Below are positions 17,994 through 26,684 of a DNA stretch of 64,000 bases, piece after piece. How positions within the stretch are numbered: the first letter of the stretch is position 1; every line of letters begins with the position of its first letter. Position numbers and translations under genes: made by a program. This DNA is from Sphaerothrix epifaneia (GTDB lineage: Bacteria > Cyanobacteriota > Cyanobacteriia > Phormidesmidales > Phormidesmidaceae), in contig NZ_JBHZOL010000088.1 in the NCBI RefSeq assembly GCF_042788235.1, forward strand, positions 59,795 to 123,794, given 5' to 3'. The notes under the pieces are model-generated. The model saw nothing but the letters and a program-made list of their open reading frames with translations, was not told the DNA's origin and made no database searches.

Positions 17994-18191
17994 CTAAATC
18001 AGCATGCGACGGCGGCGAATGTCATACCTAGCGACGTAGCCTACAGAGCTAGTTCGCAAATAAATAACGTTATCAATTAGCTGGGAATATTCTTCAACTG
18101 GCTGTTTAAAAAGAACATCACTGCGATCGCAACTTTCACGATAGGCTGATACAGCGCTTTCAAAGTCGAGACTGGAAGAATTCTCGGTCAT
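17994..18191 (-). CDS. Small hypothetical protein
   Basis: A 65-residue soluble product with an acidic N-terminal half (SLDFESAVSAYRESCDRSD) and a basic C-terminus (DIRRRRMLI). I do not recognise the family. It is followed by a strong hairpin and preceded by a long spacer with inverted repeats that could hold its promoter, which makes a real gene plausible. Confidence 0.45.
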   Translation of the reverse strand: MTENSSSLDFESAVSAYRESCDRSDVLFKQPVEEYSQLIDNVIYLRTSSVGYVARYDIRRRRMLI

Positions 18192-18622
18192 TAGTTACCT
18201 TTGGTTGAAGCTTCGGTAACTGCTTAGATAGCATGCACCTTGTGCTCAAGCTAACAGCATGCTACCCAGCTCTTGGTTTTACCAACTTAGCACGTAAATA
18301 TCCATAGCGACAGAAAGTATCGACCAAGCTGCTAAAAAATCTTCAGCATTTTAGTCCTACAACGTTTGCATATTTACCTTATCGAAGCGTTTTCTGGACT
18401 CAGCACAACCTGGAGCAGCCCTAATAGAGTCAGACTATGCATTCTATTGAGCAACTATAGTCTCTCTATCCAACCCTCTTCTATCGAACTAGGATGAGAG
18501 CTTGATCTCTCGTTGGCCAAAACAACGCAAATTCGTCGATTTTGCCTGGACTGACAAAAGAGGGCTAAAGTGGCCTGTCTCCAAGCTGTGTCTGAGTTAA
18601 TGGAGTTTAAGGTTCAAGATTA
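18192..18622. other. Spacer upstream of the 65-residue gene
   Basis: No gene seen in 431 bases. Two inverted repeats lie close together just upstream of the leftward gene: GTTACC/GGTAAC (18194-18220) and TAGCATGC/GCATGCTA (18229-18264). They could be operator-like sites or hairpins of its leader. The remainder up to the prohibitin gene's 3' end shows nothing I can name. Confidence 0.35.
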
Positions 18623-19462
18623 TTAGTCTTGTAAATCTCCAACATTAAACAAAAAGGGAACGCTGGCACTTGATTCGCTACCCATTACCAAAACTTTGGG
18701 CATCTGGGCACCTCCTTCACGCCAAGCTTCAATCGCCTCTTTCTGCAACACCAAATCACCACCTTGCGCCTTCAACGTTTCTGCCAAAAGTCGCTGAGCT
18801 TCGGCGCGTCCTTTGGCTCGGTTGACTTCCGCCTGGGCTTCTTGTTCTGCTTCTTGCGCAATGTAAACGGCTCGACGAGCGCGTTGTTCGGCAATTTGCT
18901 TTTCTTCTACGGCGCGAGCAAACTCTGGCGAAAAGTTAAGATCGACAACGCTGGTGTCTAAAACGATGATGCCGTATTTTTCTAAACGGCTATTGAGCGC
19001 AATATCAAAGTCTTTTTTTAGCTCAGACCTTTGGGTAATGGCCTCTTCAACGGTTCGCCGAGCCGCTGCAATCTTAAATGATTCTTGCGTCTGAGGCGCA
19101 ATGATTTTAGAGACCACATTCTGCAAAGTTCCTTGAGTCCGTCGAATATTCACAACTTGAATCGGATCTAGCCGGAAGTTAATCGCAAAGCTTGCGGAGA
19201 GATTTTGCAGATCTTTGGTTGAGCTTTGAGCCGGAACCTCAAACTTCTGTACCGTGACATCGTAAATATCAACCCGTGATATAAAAGGGGGCTTAACGTG
19301 AATGCCTTCTAGCAAAGGCCCATCTTGCGCCTTGCCTAAAATGCTAAGCACCCCAGTTTGCCCAGGGTTGATAATGACAAAACTGCTAGAAGCTAGAATG
19401 CCCACGATGACTGCCACGATAGAGATAAAAATGGGCTGCCAGCTTGGAGCTTGATTTTTCAA
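18623..19462 (-). CDS. Prohibitin-family SPFH/Band 7 membrane protein
   Basis: The 279-residue protein has one N-terminal membrane helix (about 10-30, IFISIVAVIVGILASSSFVI), then an SPFH domain beginning VINPGQTGVLSILGK. A long charged coiled coil follows (EEKQIAEQRARRAVYIAQEA, continuing through EAQRLLAETLKAQGG). Prohibitins form large ring assemblies at membranes and are linked to membrane protein quality control; cyanobacterial members sit in plasma or thylakoid membranes. Single gene, no partner nearby. Confidence 0.93.
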   Translation of the reverse strand: MKNQAPSWQPIFISIVAVIVGILASSSFVIINPGQTGVLSILGKAQDGPLLEGIHVKPPFISRVDIYDVTVQKFEVPAQSSTKDLQNLSASFAINFRLDPIQVVNIRRTQGTLQNVVSKIIAPQTQESFKIAAARRTVEEAITQRSELKKDFDIALNSRLEKYGIIVLDTSVVDLNFSPEFARAVEEKQIAEQRARRAVYIAQEAEQEAQAEVNRAKGRAEAQRLLAETLKAQGGDLVLQKEAIEAWREGGAQMPKVLVMGSESSASVPFLFNVGDLQD

Positions 19463-19668
19463 GGTTCTTTCCTGAATAAATGAACATCAAAGTTGGGATC
19501 AAGTTGCAACTCGATCGCTTCTACTAATATGACATTCACTTCCGGCCTTCACCGATCATCCAGGCGACAGGGACAAATTTGGCAGTAGCCAGCAAGAAAA
19601 ATCGCTACTAGGTGAGGTTGATGGGTAAGGAGCAAATGTGAAGCCTTACCCATCACCTACCCAGACGG

Positions 19669-20724
19669 CTAATCCTGCGGTAGTCCCAGCACTTCACCCT
19701 CGCCCTCAACTACCTGGCCAATTTCATAAGCTTCAACGCCCAGGGCTTTGAAATGCTGGAGGGCTAGACTCGCCTGAGCAGCCTCAACTAAAACCACAAA
19801 GCCAATCCCCATATTAAACGTGTTGAACATTGCCGCTGGTTTGATATCGCCTGCGATCGCCAACCATTCAAAAATCGGCAAGCTAGGCCAACTGCCCAAG
19901 GCTAGCTGAACAGACTGATTGGGCCCCAGGCAACGAGGCAAATTTTCAGGCAGACCACCGCCCGTAATATGAGCCATAGCGTGAATCGCTAATCCCTGGC
20001 GTAGCCCTTTTAGCACCGGATCAACATAGAGACGGGTTGGTGTGAGCAGCACCTCGCCTAAAGATTTACCCTGTAGCTGCTCAGGGCGATCGCTCCAGGC
20101 ATAACCAGGAGCGCTTTGTCCAGGAGGTGTGCGATCGCTAATGACTTTGCGCACCAGGCTATAACCATTGCTGTGAACCCCTTGACTGGCGAGGCCAATT
20201 GCAACATCTCCTATTTGAACGCGATCGCCTGTTAGAATCTGCTGTTTTTCAACCACCCCCACGCAAAAACCAGCCAAGTCATACTCTCCGGCTGGATAAA
20301 AACCTGGCATTTCAGCCGTTTCTCCCCCCAAAAGTGCACAACCCGCTTGCTGACACCCAGCCGCAATCCCGGCAACAACCTGAGTTAGTTGAGCGGGCTC
20401 AAGTTTGCCAGTCGCCAGATAATCCAAGAAAAATAGCGGCTCAGCGCCACATGTCAGCACATCATTTACACACATCGCCACCAAATCAATGCCAATCGTG
20501 CCGTGCTGATTGAGCGCTTGCGCAATTTTGAGTTTAGTTCCTACCCCATCGGTGCCCGAAACGAGCACAGGTTCTTGATAGCCGGAAGATAGCTGAAACA
20601 AACCGCTAAATCCGCCTAGCCCTCCCAAAACTTCTGGCCGATGGGTTTTTTCCACCATCTGGCGAATTTGCCTAACAAAATTCTGACCTGCCTCAACATC
20701 AACACCTGCGTCACGATAGTCCAT
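19669..20724 (-). CDS. purM: Phosphoribosylformylglycinamidine cyclo-ligase (AIR synthetase)
   Basis: It closes the imidazole ring of FGAM using ATP to give AIR, step five of purine synthesis. The 351 residues are full length and begin MDYRDAGVDVEAGQ. Family motifs are present: LVSGTDGVGTKLKIA near residue 55, VNDVLTCGAEPLFFLDYLA, LLGGETAEMPG, SNGYSLVRKV, and HITGGGLPENLPR. It stands alone, with a 534-base divergent spacer before rlpA. Confidence 0.97.
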   Translation of the reverse strand: MDYRDAGVDVEAGQNFVRQIRQMVEKTHRPEVLGGLGGFSGLFQLSSGYQEPVLVSGTDGVGTKLKIAQALNQHGTIGIDLVAMCVNDVLTCGAEPLFFLDYLATGKLEPAQLTQVVAGIAAGCQQAGCALLGGETAEMPGFYPAGEYDLAGFCVGVVEKQQILTGDRVQIGDVAIGLASQGVHSNGYSLVRKVISDRTPPGQSAPGYAWSDRPEQLQGKSLGEVLLTPTRLYVDPVLKGLRQGLAIHAMAHITGGGLPENLPRCLGPNQSVQLALGSWPSLPIFEWLAIAGDIKPAAMFNTFNMGIGFVVLVEAAQASLALQHFKALGVEAYEIGQVVEGEGEVLGLPQD

Positions 20725-21258
20725 AAGTTTTAGCCATTAATTCCATTTACTCAGTATCCATTCATAAGCAAATTGCATAGTTAGCTTTAGCGGGGCTAAT
20801 GCTTAGCTACATCTATTTGATGAAAACTCAACTAAAACGCTGCCTAAAAATGGTTTTGGATTATGCATAAAATCGCATAGCCAAAATTAATTTGCCACCA
20901 AAAAAAATCCAAAAAGTGGCTCAATCAATTTGTTTTCTCTAAGCAGTTTGCAGGGGGGTATAAAACTTTGTAAACATTTCCGTACAGTCAAAAGTCTCGA
21001 AATATTCCTGAAAAGCTTATGGGCAGACCCATTCCTAAGAAGTGTAAAGTTTGCGTGAATTTTCGGAATCTGCTTTTTTCCCAAAAAATACCCTGATCCC
21101 GATTACCTATTCTTCGTGCTAACGTACTTTTCGGTCAACAGCAGAGGGTGAAATCGCAACGATTACGAGTTAGAGCAAACCACGCGAGACTTTCTCGCCC
21201 TGAATTTTCCGACAGTCTCTGGGCGTAATCGCTTTTCAAAACACTTGTTGATGGACTT
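20725..21258. other. Long divergent spacer between purM and rlpA
   Basis: No coding frame is convincing here. The left part (to about 21000) is A/T-rich and probably holds the purM promoter. The right part forms the rlpA leader and contains a structured stretch described separately. Confidence 0.5.
21112..21231 (+). promoter_or_regulatory. Possible divergent ydaO-type (c-di-AMP) riboswitch in the rlpA leader
   Basis: The leader contains GGGTGAAATCGCAACGATT (21146-21164), close to the GGGUGAAUCGC block of the ydaO-yuaA motif. Later comes GCCCTGAATTTTCCGACAG (21197-21215), recalling the GAAUCCGUCAGCUAAC block, and GCCC at 21197 can pair with GGGC at 21221. Known ydaO riboswitches in cyanobacteria often precede rare-lipoprotein-A genes, as here. 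The upstream purine-rich box and the full CAGCUAACC are not seen, so this is a tentative call. Confidence 0.35.
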
Positions 21259-22263
21259 ATGAAACAAAAATTTTTGGGTAGCCTGACAGCAGCCCTGGTC
21301 GTGTCCGCGATCGGCCCAGCGCTGTCAGTCCATGCTCAACAAACGGATGACCTAGGTCAAAGCTTATCGGATAACGCAGTCTATGCTTCTAGCCCAGTAA
21401 CGGATGAGACCCAAAGCGTAAATCAGGCAGAACTTGCTGCAAATGCGTCAACCCAAAACCAAGATTTTATTCGGGTGTTGGGGCATCCTCTAGATACCCG
21501 CCAAGCGGCCACACTTTATATTCACAACATTCCTGTGCTGACCTTCTTAGGGGCCACGCTTGACACAACTGCCGATAAAGCCGTCACTGCAGGCAGCCGT
21601 TCTTCTGCTAATGACGTTAATGAACCGTCAGAGGTTCCGGCTAGCGGATCTGACCAAGCTTTTAGAGATGATCCGGTCATCCGAGCAACAGCCGTGGCAG
21701 CCCGAATCAATCAGCTAACGCGCAATCAGCTAGATGCCAGTCGGATTACAGCCCATTGGGATGCCGCCGAAAATGCCTATGTGATCAAAATCGACGGCAA
21801 CCCCCTCGTTAGCTTCGATGAAAACTTAATTCTGCCCGATACTACCAGCAATCCGGCAGAAGACACACTGCAGGCGACGAATCGACTCCGGCGGTTGTTG
21901 GGAGCAGCCTCTCCTTTAACTGAGATTGAAGGACAACCTCAACCCACGCCTCCTCAGGTCGCCAATGTGGCTTTTGCTGCCAGTGGTATGGCTTCTTGGT
22001 ATGGCCCTGGCTTTCATGGTCGTCGCAGTGCCAGTGGTGAAGTATTTAATCAAAATGCTTTGACAGCTGCCCATCGTACTTTGCCGTTTGGTACTCAAGT
22101 GCGGGTGACCAACCTCAGCAATAACCAGCAAGTGGTTGTGCGAATCAACGATCGCGGCCCTTATAGCCACGGACGAATTATCGATCTGTCGGCGGCGGCG
22201 GCGCGCCAAATTGGCTTGGCTCAAGCAGGGGTCGGTCGTGTGCGGATTGAGGTGTTGCAGTAA
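21259..22263 (+). CDS. rlpA: RlpA-like double-psi beta-barrel protein, secreted
   Basis: The 334-residue protein has a signal peptide (cleavage near VHAQQ, residue 23), a long variable region, and a C-terminal RlpA/DPBB domain from about residue 237 (MASWYGPGFHGRRSASGEVF, then AAHRTLPFGTQVRVTN, VVVRINDRGPY and GRIIDLSAAAARQIG). The Asp of NDRGP and His of AAHRTLPFG match the lytic transglycosylase active site. There is no SPOR domain and no lipobox. It probably acts on peptidoglycan in the periplasm. A long leader and a downstream terminator suggest a single-gene unit. Confidence 0.9.
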   Translation: MKQKFLGSLTAALVVSAIGPALSVHAQQTDDLGQSLSDNAVYASSPVTDETQSVNQAELAANASTQNQDFIRVLGHPLDTRQAATLYIHNIPVLTFLGATLDTTADKAVTAGSRSSANDVNEPSEVPASGSDQAFRDDPVIRATAVAARINQLTRNQLDASRITAHWDAAENAYVIKIDGNPLVSFDENLILPDTTSNPAEDTLQATNRLRRLLGAASPLTEIEGQPQPTPPQVANVAFAASGMASWYGPGFHGRRSASGEVFNQNALTAAHRTLPFGTQVRVTNLSNNQQVVVRINDRGPYSHGRIIDLSAAAARQIGLAQAGVGRVRIEVLQ

Positions 22264-22326
22264 GTTACAACGGCAGTGGTCACTTTTTGGGATTCTGTCT
22301 AGCTTAGTATTAGGACTAGCTCTGAG

Positions 22327-22359
22327 GCCCCTTGCTATCGGTATCAGCGAGGGGCTTTT
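22327..22359 (+). terminator. Rho-independent terminator after rlpA
   Basis: A 9-bp stem, GCCCCTTGC with GCGAGGGGC (one G-T pair), is followed by TTTT. Confidence 0.85.
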
Positions 22360-22480
22360 GAAGTTAGCTTGCAAAACGAACTGGTTTATTGAAGAGTCCG
22401 TTTGAGAATTCTGCAAAGCTTGTTTACAAAAACTAAATTGATAGACACTGTCATTGAGGCAAGATTCACAGAGGTCGCTT

Positions 22481-24067
22481 GTGCAGTTACTCAAAACCAT
22501 TGAGGGGCTCCGCTGTAGCCTCGCGCAGTTAAGTAAAGAGTCGTCGGATCGCTTTCCGAATTCACCCAAGAAGTCTGTAGCGTTGGTTCCAACTATGGGG
22601 GCGCTACATGCGGGGCACCAAAGTTTAATTCACCGGGCTAGACAAGAAAACGATGTGGTTGTGGTCAGCATTTTTGTTAACCCGTTGCAGTTTGGCCCTC
22701 AAGAAGACCTAGCTCACTATCCGCGTAATTTAGCCGCCGACCAACAGCTTTGCGCTGCTGCTGGCGTAGATATTGTTTTTGCGCCGACGGCGGCGGCTTT
22801 GTATGGCGATGACGCCCAAAACCCAGAGTCGTTGACTCAGATCATTCCTCCTGCTCCGATGACGACTGTGCTTTGTGGGCCTTTTCGACCGGGGCACTTT
22901 CAAGGTGTGGCGACGGTAGTGACCAAGCTACTCAACATTGTGCAGCCAGATCGAGCCTATTTTGGGCGCAAAGACGCTCAGCAACTGGCGATTTTGCAGC
23001 GGTTGGTGCAAGACTTAAATTTGCCGAGTCAGATTGTGCCTTGTGCGATCGCCCGCGAAGCCAATGGCTTGGCCTATAGTTCTCGCAATCAGTATCTTTC
23101 GGCAACCGAGCGATCGCAGGCGGCGGTTCTTTACCGCAGTTTGCAAGCGGCAGCGGCGGCGTTTCAAACGGGCGTTCGTGATAGTGAAACTTTACTGAAA
23201 ACGGTACAGGCCGAGCTTGAGACGGTACCTGAAATTCGAATTGAGTATGTAGAACTGGTACACCCTGAAACGTTAGTCCCTTTAAAAACAGTTGAGACAG
23301 TAGGGCTTTTGGCGATCGCAGCCTATCTAAGCCAAACGCGGCTGATTGACAATATGCTGCTGCGATCGCGCTTACCAATTATTGCGATTGATGGGCCAGC
23401 CGGAGCCGGGAAATCTACCGTAGCGCGGCAAGTTGCGCAAAAGCTAGGGTTGCTGTACTTAGATACCGGAGCCATGTATCGGGCAATTACCTGGCTGGCG
23501 TTGCAGCAGGGGATTGATCCTCAAGATCAAGTCGCTATGGCTGAGCTAATGCCGACGTGTCAAATTCAGCTTTCTAGCTTAGAGAATGACACCGAATCCC
23601 CCAATCCGTGGCCAACCCGGGTTTGGGTCAATCAGCAAGAAGTCACGCAAGCAATTCGCTCAGAGGTCGTTACTAAGCAGGTTTCAGCCGTTGCAGCTCA
23701 ACCTATTGTTCGAGAAACTTTGTTAAAGCAGCAGCAGCAATACGGGGAAAAGGGGGGCATTGTCATGGAGGGGCGCGATATTGGCACTCATGTATTTCCG
23801 CAGGCGGAATTGAAGGTGTTTTTAACGGCTTCCGTTCACGAGCGAGCCAGACGACGGCAGCTTGATCTCAAGGCTCAAAACCAACCCCCCGTTGATCTAG
23901 AGGCATTAGAGCGAGCCATCTACGAGCGCGATCGCCAAGACAGTAGCCGTCAGGTCGCCCCTTTGCAGAAAGCGCCTGATGCAGTTGAAGTTCAAACCGA
24001 TGGCCTCTCGATTGCTGCCGTAATTGCCAAAATTGTCAGCCTTTATCAAGCACGACTAGCTGGTTAA
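22481..24067 (+). CDS. panC-cmk: Bifunctional pantothenate synthetase / cytidylate kinase
   Basis: This fusion is typical of cyanobacteria. The N-terminal half is PanC, joining pantoate and beta-alanine with ATP: VPTMGALHAGHQSLI near residue 37, VSIFVNPLQFGP, GPFRPGHFQGVATVV, FGRKDAQQLAI. From about residue 300 the second half is CMP kinase: AIDGPAGAGKSTVARQVA P-loop, YLDTGAMYRAITW, and VMEGRDIGTHVFPQAELKVFL. The GTG at 22481 has GAGG seven bases upstream and is preferred over the TTG at 22454. About 529 residues, with both active sites intact. Confidence 0.96.
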   Translation: MQLLKTIEGLRCSLAQLSKESSDRFPNSPKKSVALVPTMGALHAGHQSLIHRARQENDVVVVSIFVNPLQFGPQEDLAHYPRNLAADQQLCAAAGVDIVFAPTAAALYGDDAQNPESLTQIIPPAPMTTVLCGPFRPGHFQGVATVVTKLLNIVQPDRAYFGRKDAQQLAILQRLVQDLNLPSQIVPCAIAREANGLAYSSRNQYLSATERSQAAVLYRSLQAAAAAFQTGVRDSETLLKTVQAELETVPEIRIEYVELVHPETLVPLKTVETVGLLAIAAYLSQTRLIDNMLLRSRLPIIAIDGPAGAGKSTVARQVAQKLGLLYLDTGAMYRAITWLALQQGIDPQDQVAMAELMPTCQIQLSSLENDTESPNPWPTRVWVNQQEVTQAIRSEVVTKQVSAVAAQPIVRETLLKQQQQYGEKGGIVMEGRDIGTHVFPQAELKVFLTASVHERARRRQLDLKAQNQPPVDLEALERAIYERDRQDSSRQVAPLQKAPDAVEVQTDGLSIAAVIAKIVSLYQARLAG

Positions 24068-24089
24068 ATTCATTTATGGCGATCGTCCA

Positions 24090-24172
24090 AGTCTAGAGAC
24101 ACTTTACTGGCTAAAAGCCGCTGATATAAAAGCTTTTCTTTTGCCTTCCGCCTGCCGCCCTTAGCTATAGCA
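24090..24172 (+). repeat. Dispersed intergenic repeat, copy E
   Basis: GACACTTTACTGGCTAAAAG, CCGCTGATATAAAAGC, a TTCCGCCTGCCGCCC tail and a final TTAGCTATAG, as in copy C. It fills the spacer between convergent panC-cmk and the 162-residue gene. Confidence 0.7.
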
Positions 24173-24179
24173 GCCCTGG

Positions 24180-24668
24180 TCAAGCCAAAATACTAAACCA
24201 AATTCCGGCGGGTGCAGCTTTGGCTGCCCAAAAATCGCGGTAAAAAATGCGATCGCCCAAATGAGCCACAACTCCGCTACCGATGACTAAGCCAGTTGCC
24301 AGGTTGCAAAACAGCGTTATCTGGTGATGTTCTTCCGGTTCTACGACATCCTTAGAGAAAGGAATTCTAGCCATACAAATTTCAATCGGAAAAGGCATAG
24401 ACGTTTGCGGTGTCAGCAACACCGGGCTAGACTGCCAGCTCGTGACCCGACCGAGAGCGGTTTGAGACAAAATCACTACACCCGCTGCTAAATGATTGAT
24501 CTTAACCCAGAGCTTGTACTCAACGGCTACGGCTAGCGGGGCATCGGCAGAATCAAGAACGGCGAGATTGTGTACCCGCAGACTGACCTGATGCAGCGCC
24601 GCAATAGCGATCAGCCCGGAACTATCTTCTAGTAAATTTGAGGGCAGTTGCCCCTTTTCAACAGACAT
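24180..24668 (-). CDS. Hypothetical protein
   Basis: I do not recognise this 162-residue protein. It has no signal peptide; predicted strands such as LAVAVEYKLWVKINHLAAG and ATGLVIGSGVVAHLGDRIFY suggest a beta-rich fold, and its length and codon use look genuine. It lies at the far end of the leftward miaE to ruvA series, separated from ruvA by about 150 bases, so it may have its own promoter. Confidence 0.6.
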   Translation of the reverse strand: MSVEKGQLPSNLLEDSSGLIAIAALHQVSLRVHNLAVLDSADAPLAVAVEYKLWVKINHLAAGVVILSQTALGRVTSWQSSPVLLTPQTSMPFPIEICMARIPFSKDVVEPEEHHQITLFCNLATGLVIGSGVVAHLGDRIFYRDFWAAKAAPAGIWFSILA

Positions 24669-24817
24669 GCTGCTTGGCCCCTAGCATAGGGTGGGCTGAG
24701 CAGCGGCCTTGGCTAGATTAAGCTGACTAAGCGGTAGCTGTGTCATTGCGGGGAACCTTCTGAAAACAATGACTTTAGCTTATAAAGCTAGAGAGAAGAA
24801 ATCGGGTGCTGTTTGGG

Positions 24818-25444
24818 TTAGCGGCTGAGCCAAGCGATCGCTTCTCGAATCCAATCTTCGGTATCAGCACTTTTGGGCAGAGCTGTGTTTTGGCCTACCG
24901 CTTGCAAAGCCTGGACAATTTCTCCGGTGGTGTATCCTAACGCTAGCAAAGTCATTTCAACTTCTTCTTGAATGCTAGGCGCAGGCCCAGCCAAGGGTGC
25001 CTGGGCTAACCCAGTTTGCTGTCGCCATTCTGAAAGCTTTGTCTTTAGCTCTAAAACAATCCGTTCAGCCGTTTTAGCGCCTACACCCGGCGTCCGCGAC
25101 AATACCCGAATGTTTCCGGCCACCACTGACTGAACGAGCTCTTGCAGTCCTAACGTATCTAGCATGGCCATTGCCATTTGTGGGCCAATCCCGCTGACGC
25201 TGACGAGTTGGCGAAACAGATCTCGCTCAGGTCGTGAATTAAAGCCAAACAGCACCATCTGGTCTTCTCTGACCTGCAAGTGGGTGTGGATGTGTACAGG
25301 TTCACCGAAGGGCGGCAGCAAGGTCAGCAGCCGGGGCGTGACTTGAACATCGTAGCCAATTTGATTGACTTCTATCGTAATGATGACGCGCTGATTGCCC
25401 AGCTTTTGAATTTCGCTGAGAATGCCTTTGAGATAGCTGATCAT
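24818..25444 (-). CDS. ruvA: Holliday junction DNA helicase subunit RuvA
   Basis: RuvA binds four-way junctions and loads RuvB for branch migration. The 208-residue protein starts MISYLKG (OB-fold domain, residues 1-65). It has the two helix-hairpin-helix motifs VSGIGPQMAMAML and TPGVGAKTAERIVLELK (about 85-130) and ends with the RuvB-binding three-helix domain. It follows the DivIVA-like gene by 30 bases and is probably in the same transcript. Confidence 0.97.
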   Translation of the reverse strand: MISYLKGILSEIQKLGNQRVIITIEVNQIGYDVQVTPRLLTLLPPFGEPVHIHTHLQVREDQMVLFGFNSRPERDLFRQLVSVSGIGPQMAMAMLDTLGLQELVQSVVAGNIRVLSRTPGVGAKTAERIVLELKTKLSEWRQQTGLAQAPLAGPAPSIQEEVEMTLLALGYTTGEIVQALQAVGQNTALPKSADTEDWIREAIAWLSR

Positions 25445-25474
25445 AAATGAAAGGGCACTTAGGCAGTGAGCGCT

Positions 25475-26194
25475 TTAAGGCTGAGGAGAGCGCTTGGGGT
25501 TGTGTGCTTCGCGCGATCGCCCCACCCGTGTGCTAGTGCGATCGTTGTTAGCCGTCGGTGGTTGCAACTGCTGCCGCCCATTGCGAACGACCCTGAGCAT
25601 GTCAGAAAACTGGCGCTCCATTTGTTGCAAGACATGGTCGGCGTAGGCGTCGGCTTCTTGCTGAATTTCTTGGGCTTCTGCCAGTGCCTGCTGGCGCATT
25701 TGCTCCCACTCTTGCTTGGCTTGCTGTCTAAGCTGCTCAATCTCAGCTAAAGTTTGGCTTTGCAGCGCGTCGCACTCTTGATTAACCTGATGCCGCAACC
25801 GTTGAGCCTCTTGCTCAGCCTGACGCATAATTCCCAATTCGTCTAAAATTTGAGCGGCTCGTTGCTCAGCCGCGACCACAATCTCTTCAGCAATTTGTTC
25901 TGCTTCTAGCAACAATTCTTCTCGGCGCTGCACGACCTGCTTGGCTTCTCGAAAGGCCGTGGGCAGGTTTAGCCTTACCATATCTAGCTGGTCAAGCAGC
26001 AATTCTTCATCGATCAGGGTGCGGCGGCTAAAAGGAATCCGAGGACTGTCTAAAACAATTTCTTCGATGCGGTTGAGCGCCTGCTGCAGATCTATATTTC
26101 CGGCTCCTGGAACAACGAGTTCCGGGGCAGGCTGTTCATTGAGGTTGGCATTGCTGGCCTGAGGGTTGATGCGAGAGGGTTCTGGACGTAGCAT
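25475..26194 (-). CDS. DivIVA-like coiled-coil protein (possible Cdv3-type division factor)
   Basis: The 239-residue protein has a Pro-rich N-terminus, a segment NIDLQQALNRIEEIVLDSPR followed by TLIDEELLLDQLDMVRLNLP (about 34-80), then a long coiled coil rich in Gln, Glu and Ala up to about residue 215. This layout fits the cyanobacterial DivIVA-like proteins, among which Cdv3 takes part in placing the division site; the exact orthology is inferred. Its start lies inside the 3' end of coaD, overlapping by 103 bases in another frame. The next internal Met is near residue 73, after conserved-looking sequence, so the overlap looks real. Confidence 0.75.
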   Translation of the reverse strand: MLRPEPSRINPQASNANLNEQPAPELVVPGAGNIDLQQALNRIEEIVLDSPRIPFSRRTLIDEELLLDQLDMVRLNLPTAFREAKQVVQRREELLLEAEQIAEEIVVAAEQRAAQILDELGIMRQAEQEAQRLRHQVNQECDALQSQTLAEIEQLRQQAKQEWEQMRQQALAEAQEIQQEADAYADHVLQQMERQFSDMLRVVRNGRQQLQPPTANNDRTSTRVGRSREAHNPKRSPQP

Positions 26195-26676
26195 TTGTGG
26201 ATATCAAGAGCAACATGCTGGGGAACGAGGTGATCAACGGGACCTCCGAATTTGGCAATTTCCTTAACTAGGCTGCTGCTAAGAAAACCATATTCGGTAG
26301 AGGTCGCCAAAAAAACCGTTTCTATTTCGTCAGAAAGAGTTTTGTTGGTGTGAGCCATTTGCAGTTCTTTCTCAAAATCAGAAAGAACCCGCAGCCCTCG
26401 CAGCAATACCTGCGCTCTTCGCATTCTCGCATAGGTTATGGTCAAACCGTCATAGCTATCAATTTCGACATTAGAAAGATGTGGGGTAGACTGACGAATT
26501 TGCTCAATCCGTTGGGCTACTGAAAATAGCGGAGATTTACCAGGGTTGTGAGAAACCACTACGACAACGCGTTCAAACAGGCGACAGGCGCGGGTAATGA
26601 TATCTAAATGCCCAAACGTAATCGGGTCAAAGCTTCCAGGGTAGATAGCAAGCACGTTAGCCTCAGCCAGACTCAA
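26092..26676 (-). CDS. coaD: Phosphopantetheine adenylyltransferase, with extended C-terminus
   Basis: It adenylates 4'-phosphopantetheine to dephospho-CoA. The nucleotidyltransferase motif YPGSFDPITFGHLDII (12-27), LLRGLRVLSDFEKELQMAH near 103, and EYGFLSSSLVKEIAKFGG are all in place. The catalytic protein normally ends around 160-165 residues; this one has 194, with an extra Ser/Pro/Leu-rich tail after about residue 165. That tail is the part encoded in the overlap with the DivIVA-like gene. It probably adds no function. Confidence 0.95.
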   Translation of the reverse strand: MSLAEANVLAIYPGSFDPITFGHLDIITRACRLFERVVVVVSHNPGKSPLFSVAQRIEQIRQSTPHLSNVEIDSYDGLTITYARMRRAQVLLRGLRVLSDFEKELQMAHTNKTLSDEIETVFLATSTEYGFLSSSLVKEIAKFGGPVDHLVPQHVALDIHKCYVQNPLASTLRPAMPTSMNSLPRNSLFQEPEI

Positions 26677-26684
26677 TGAAGGGA

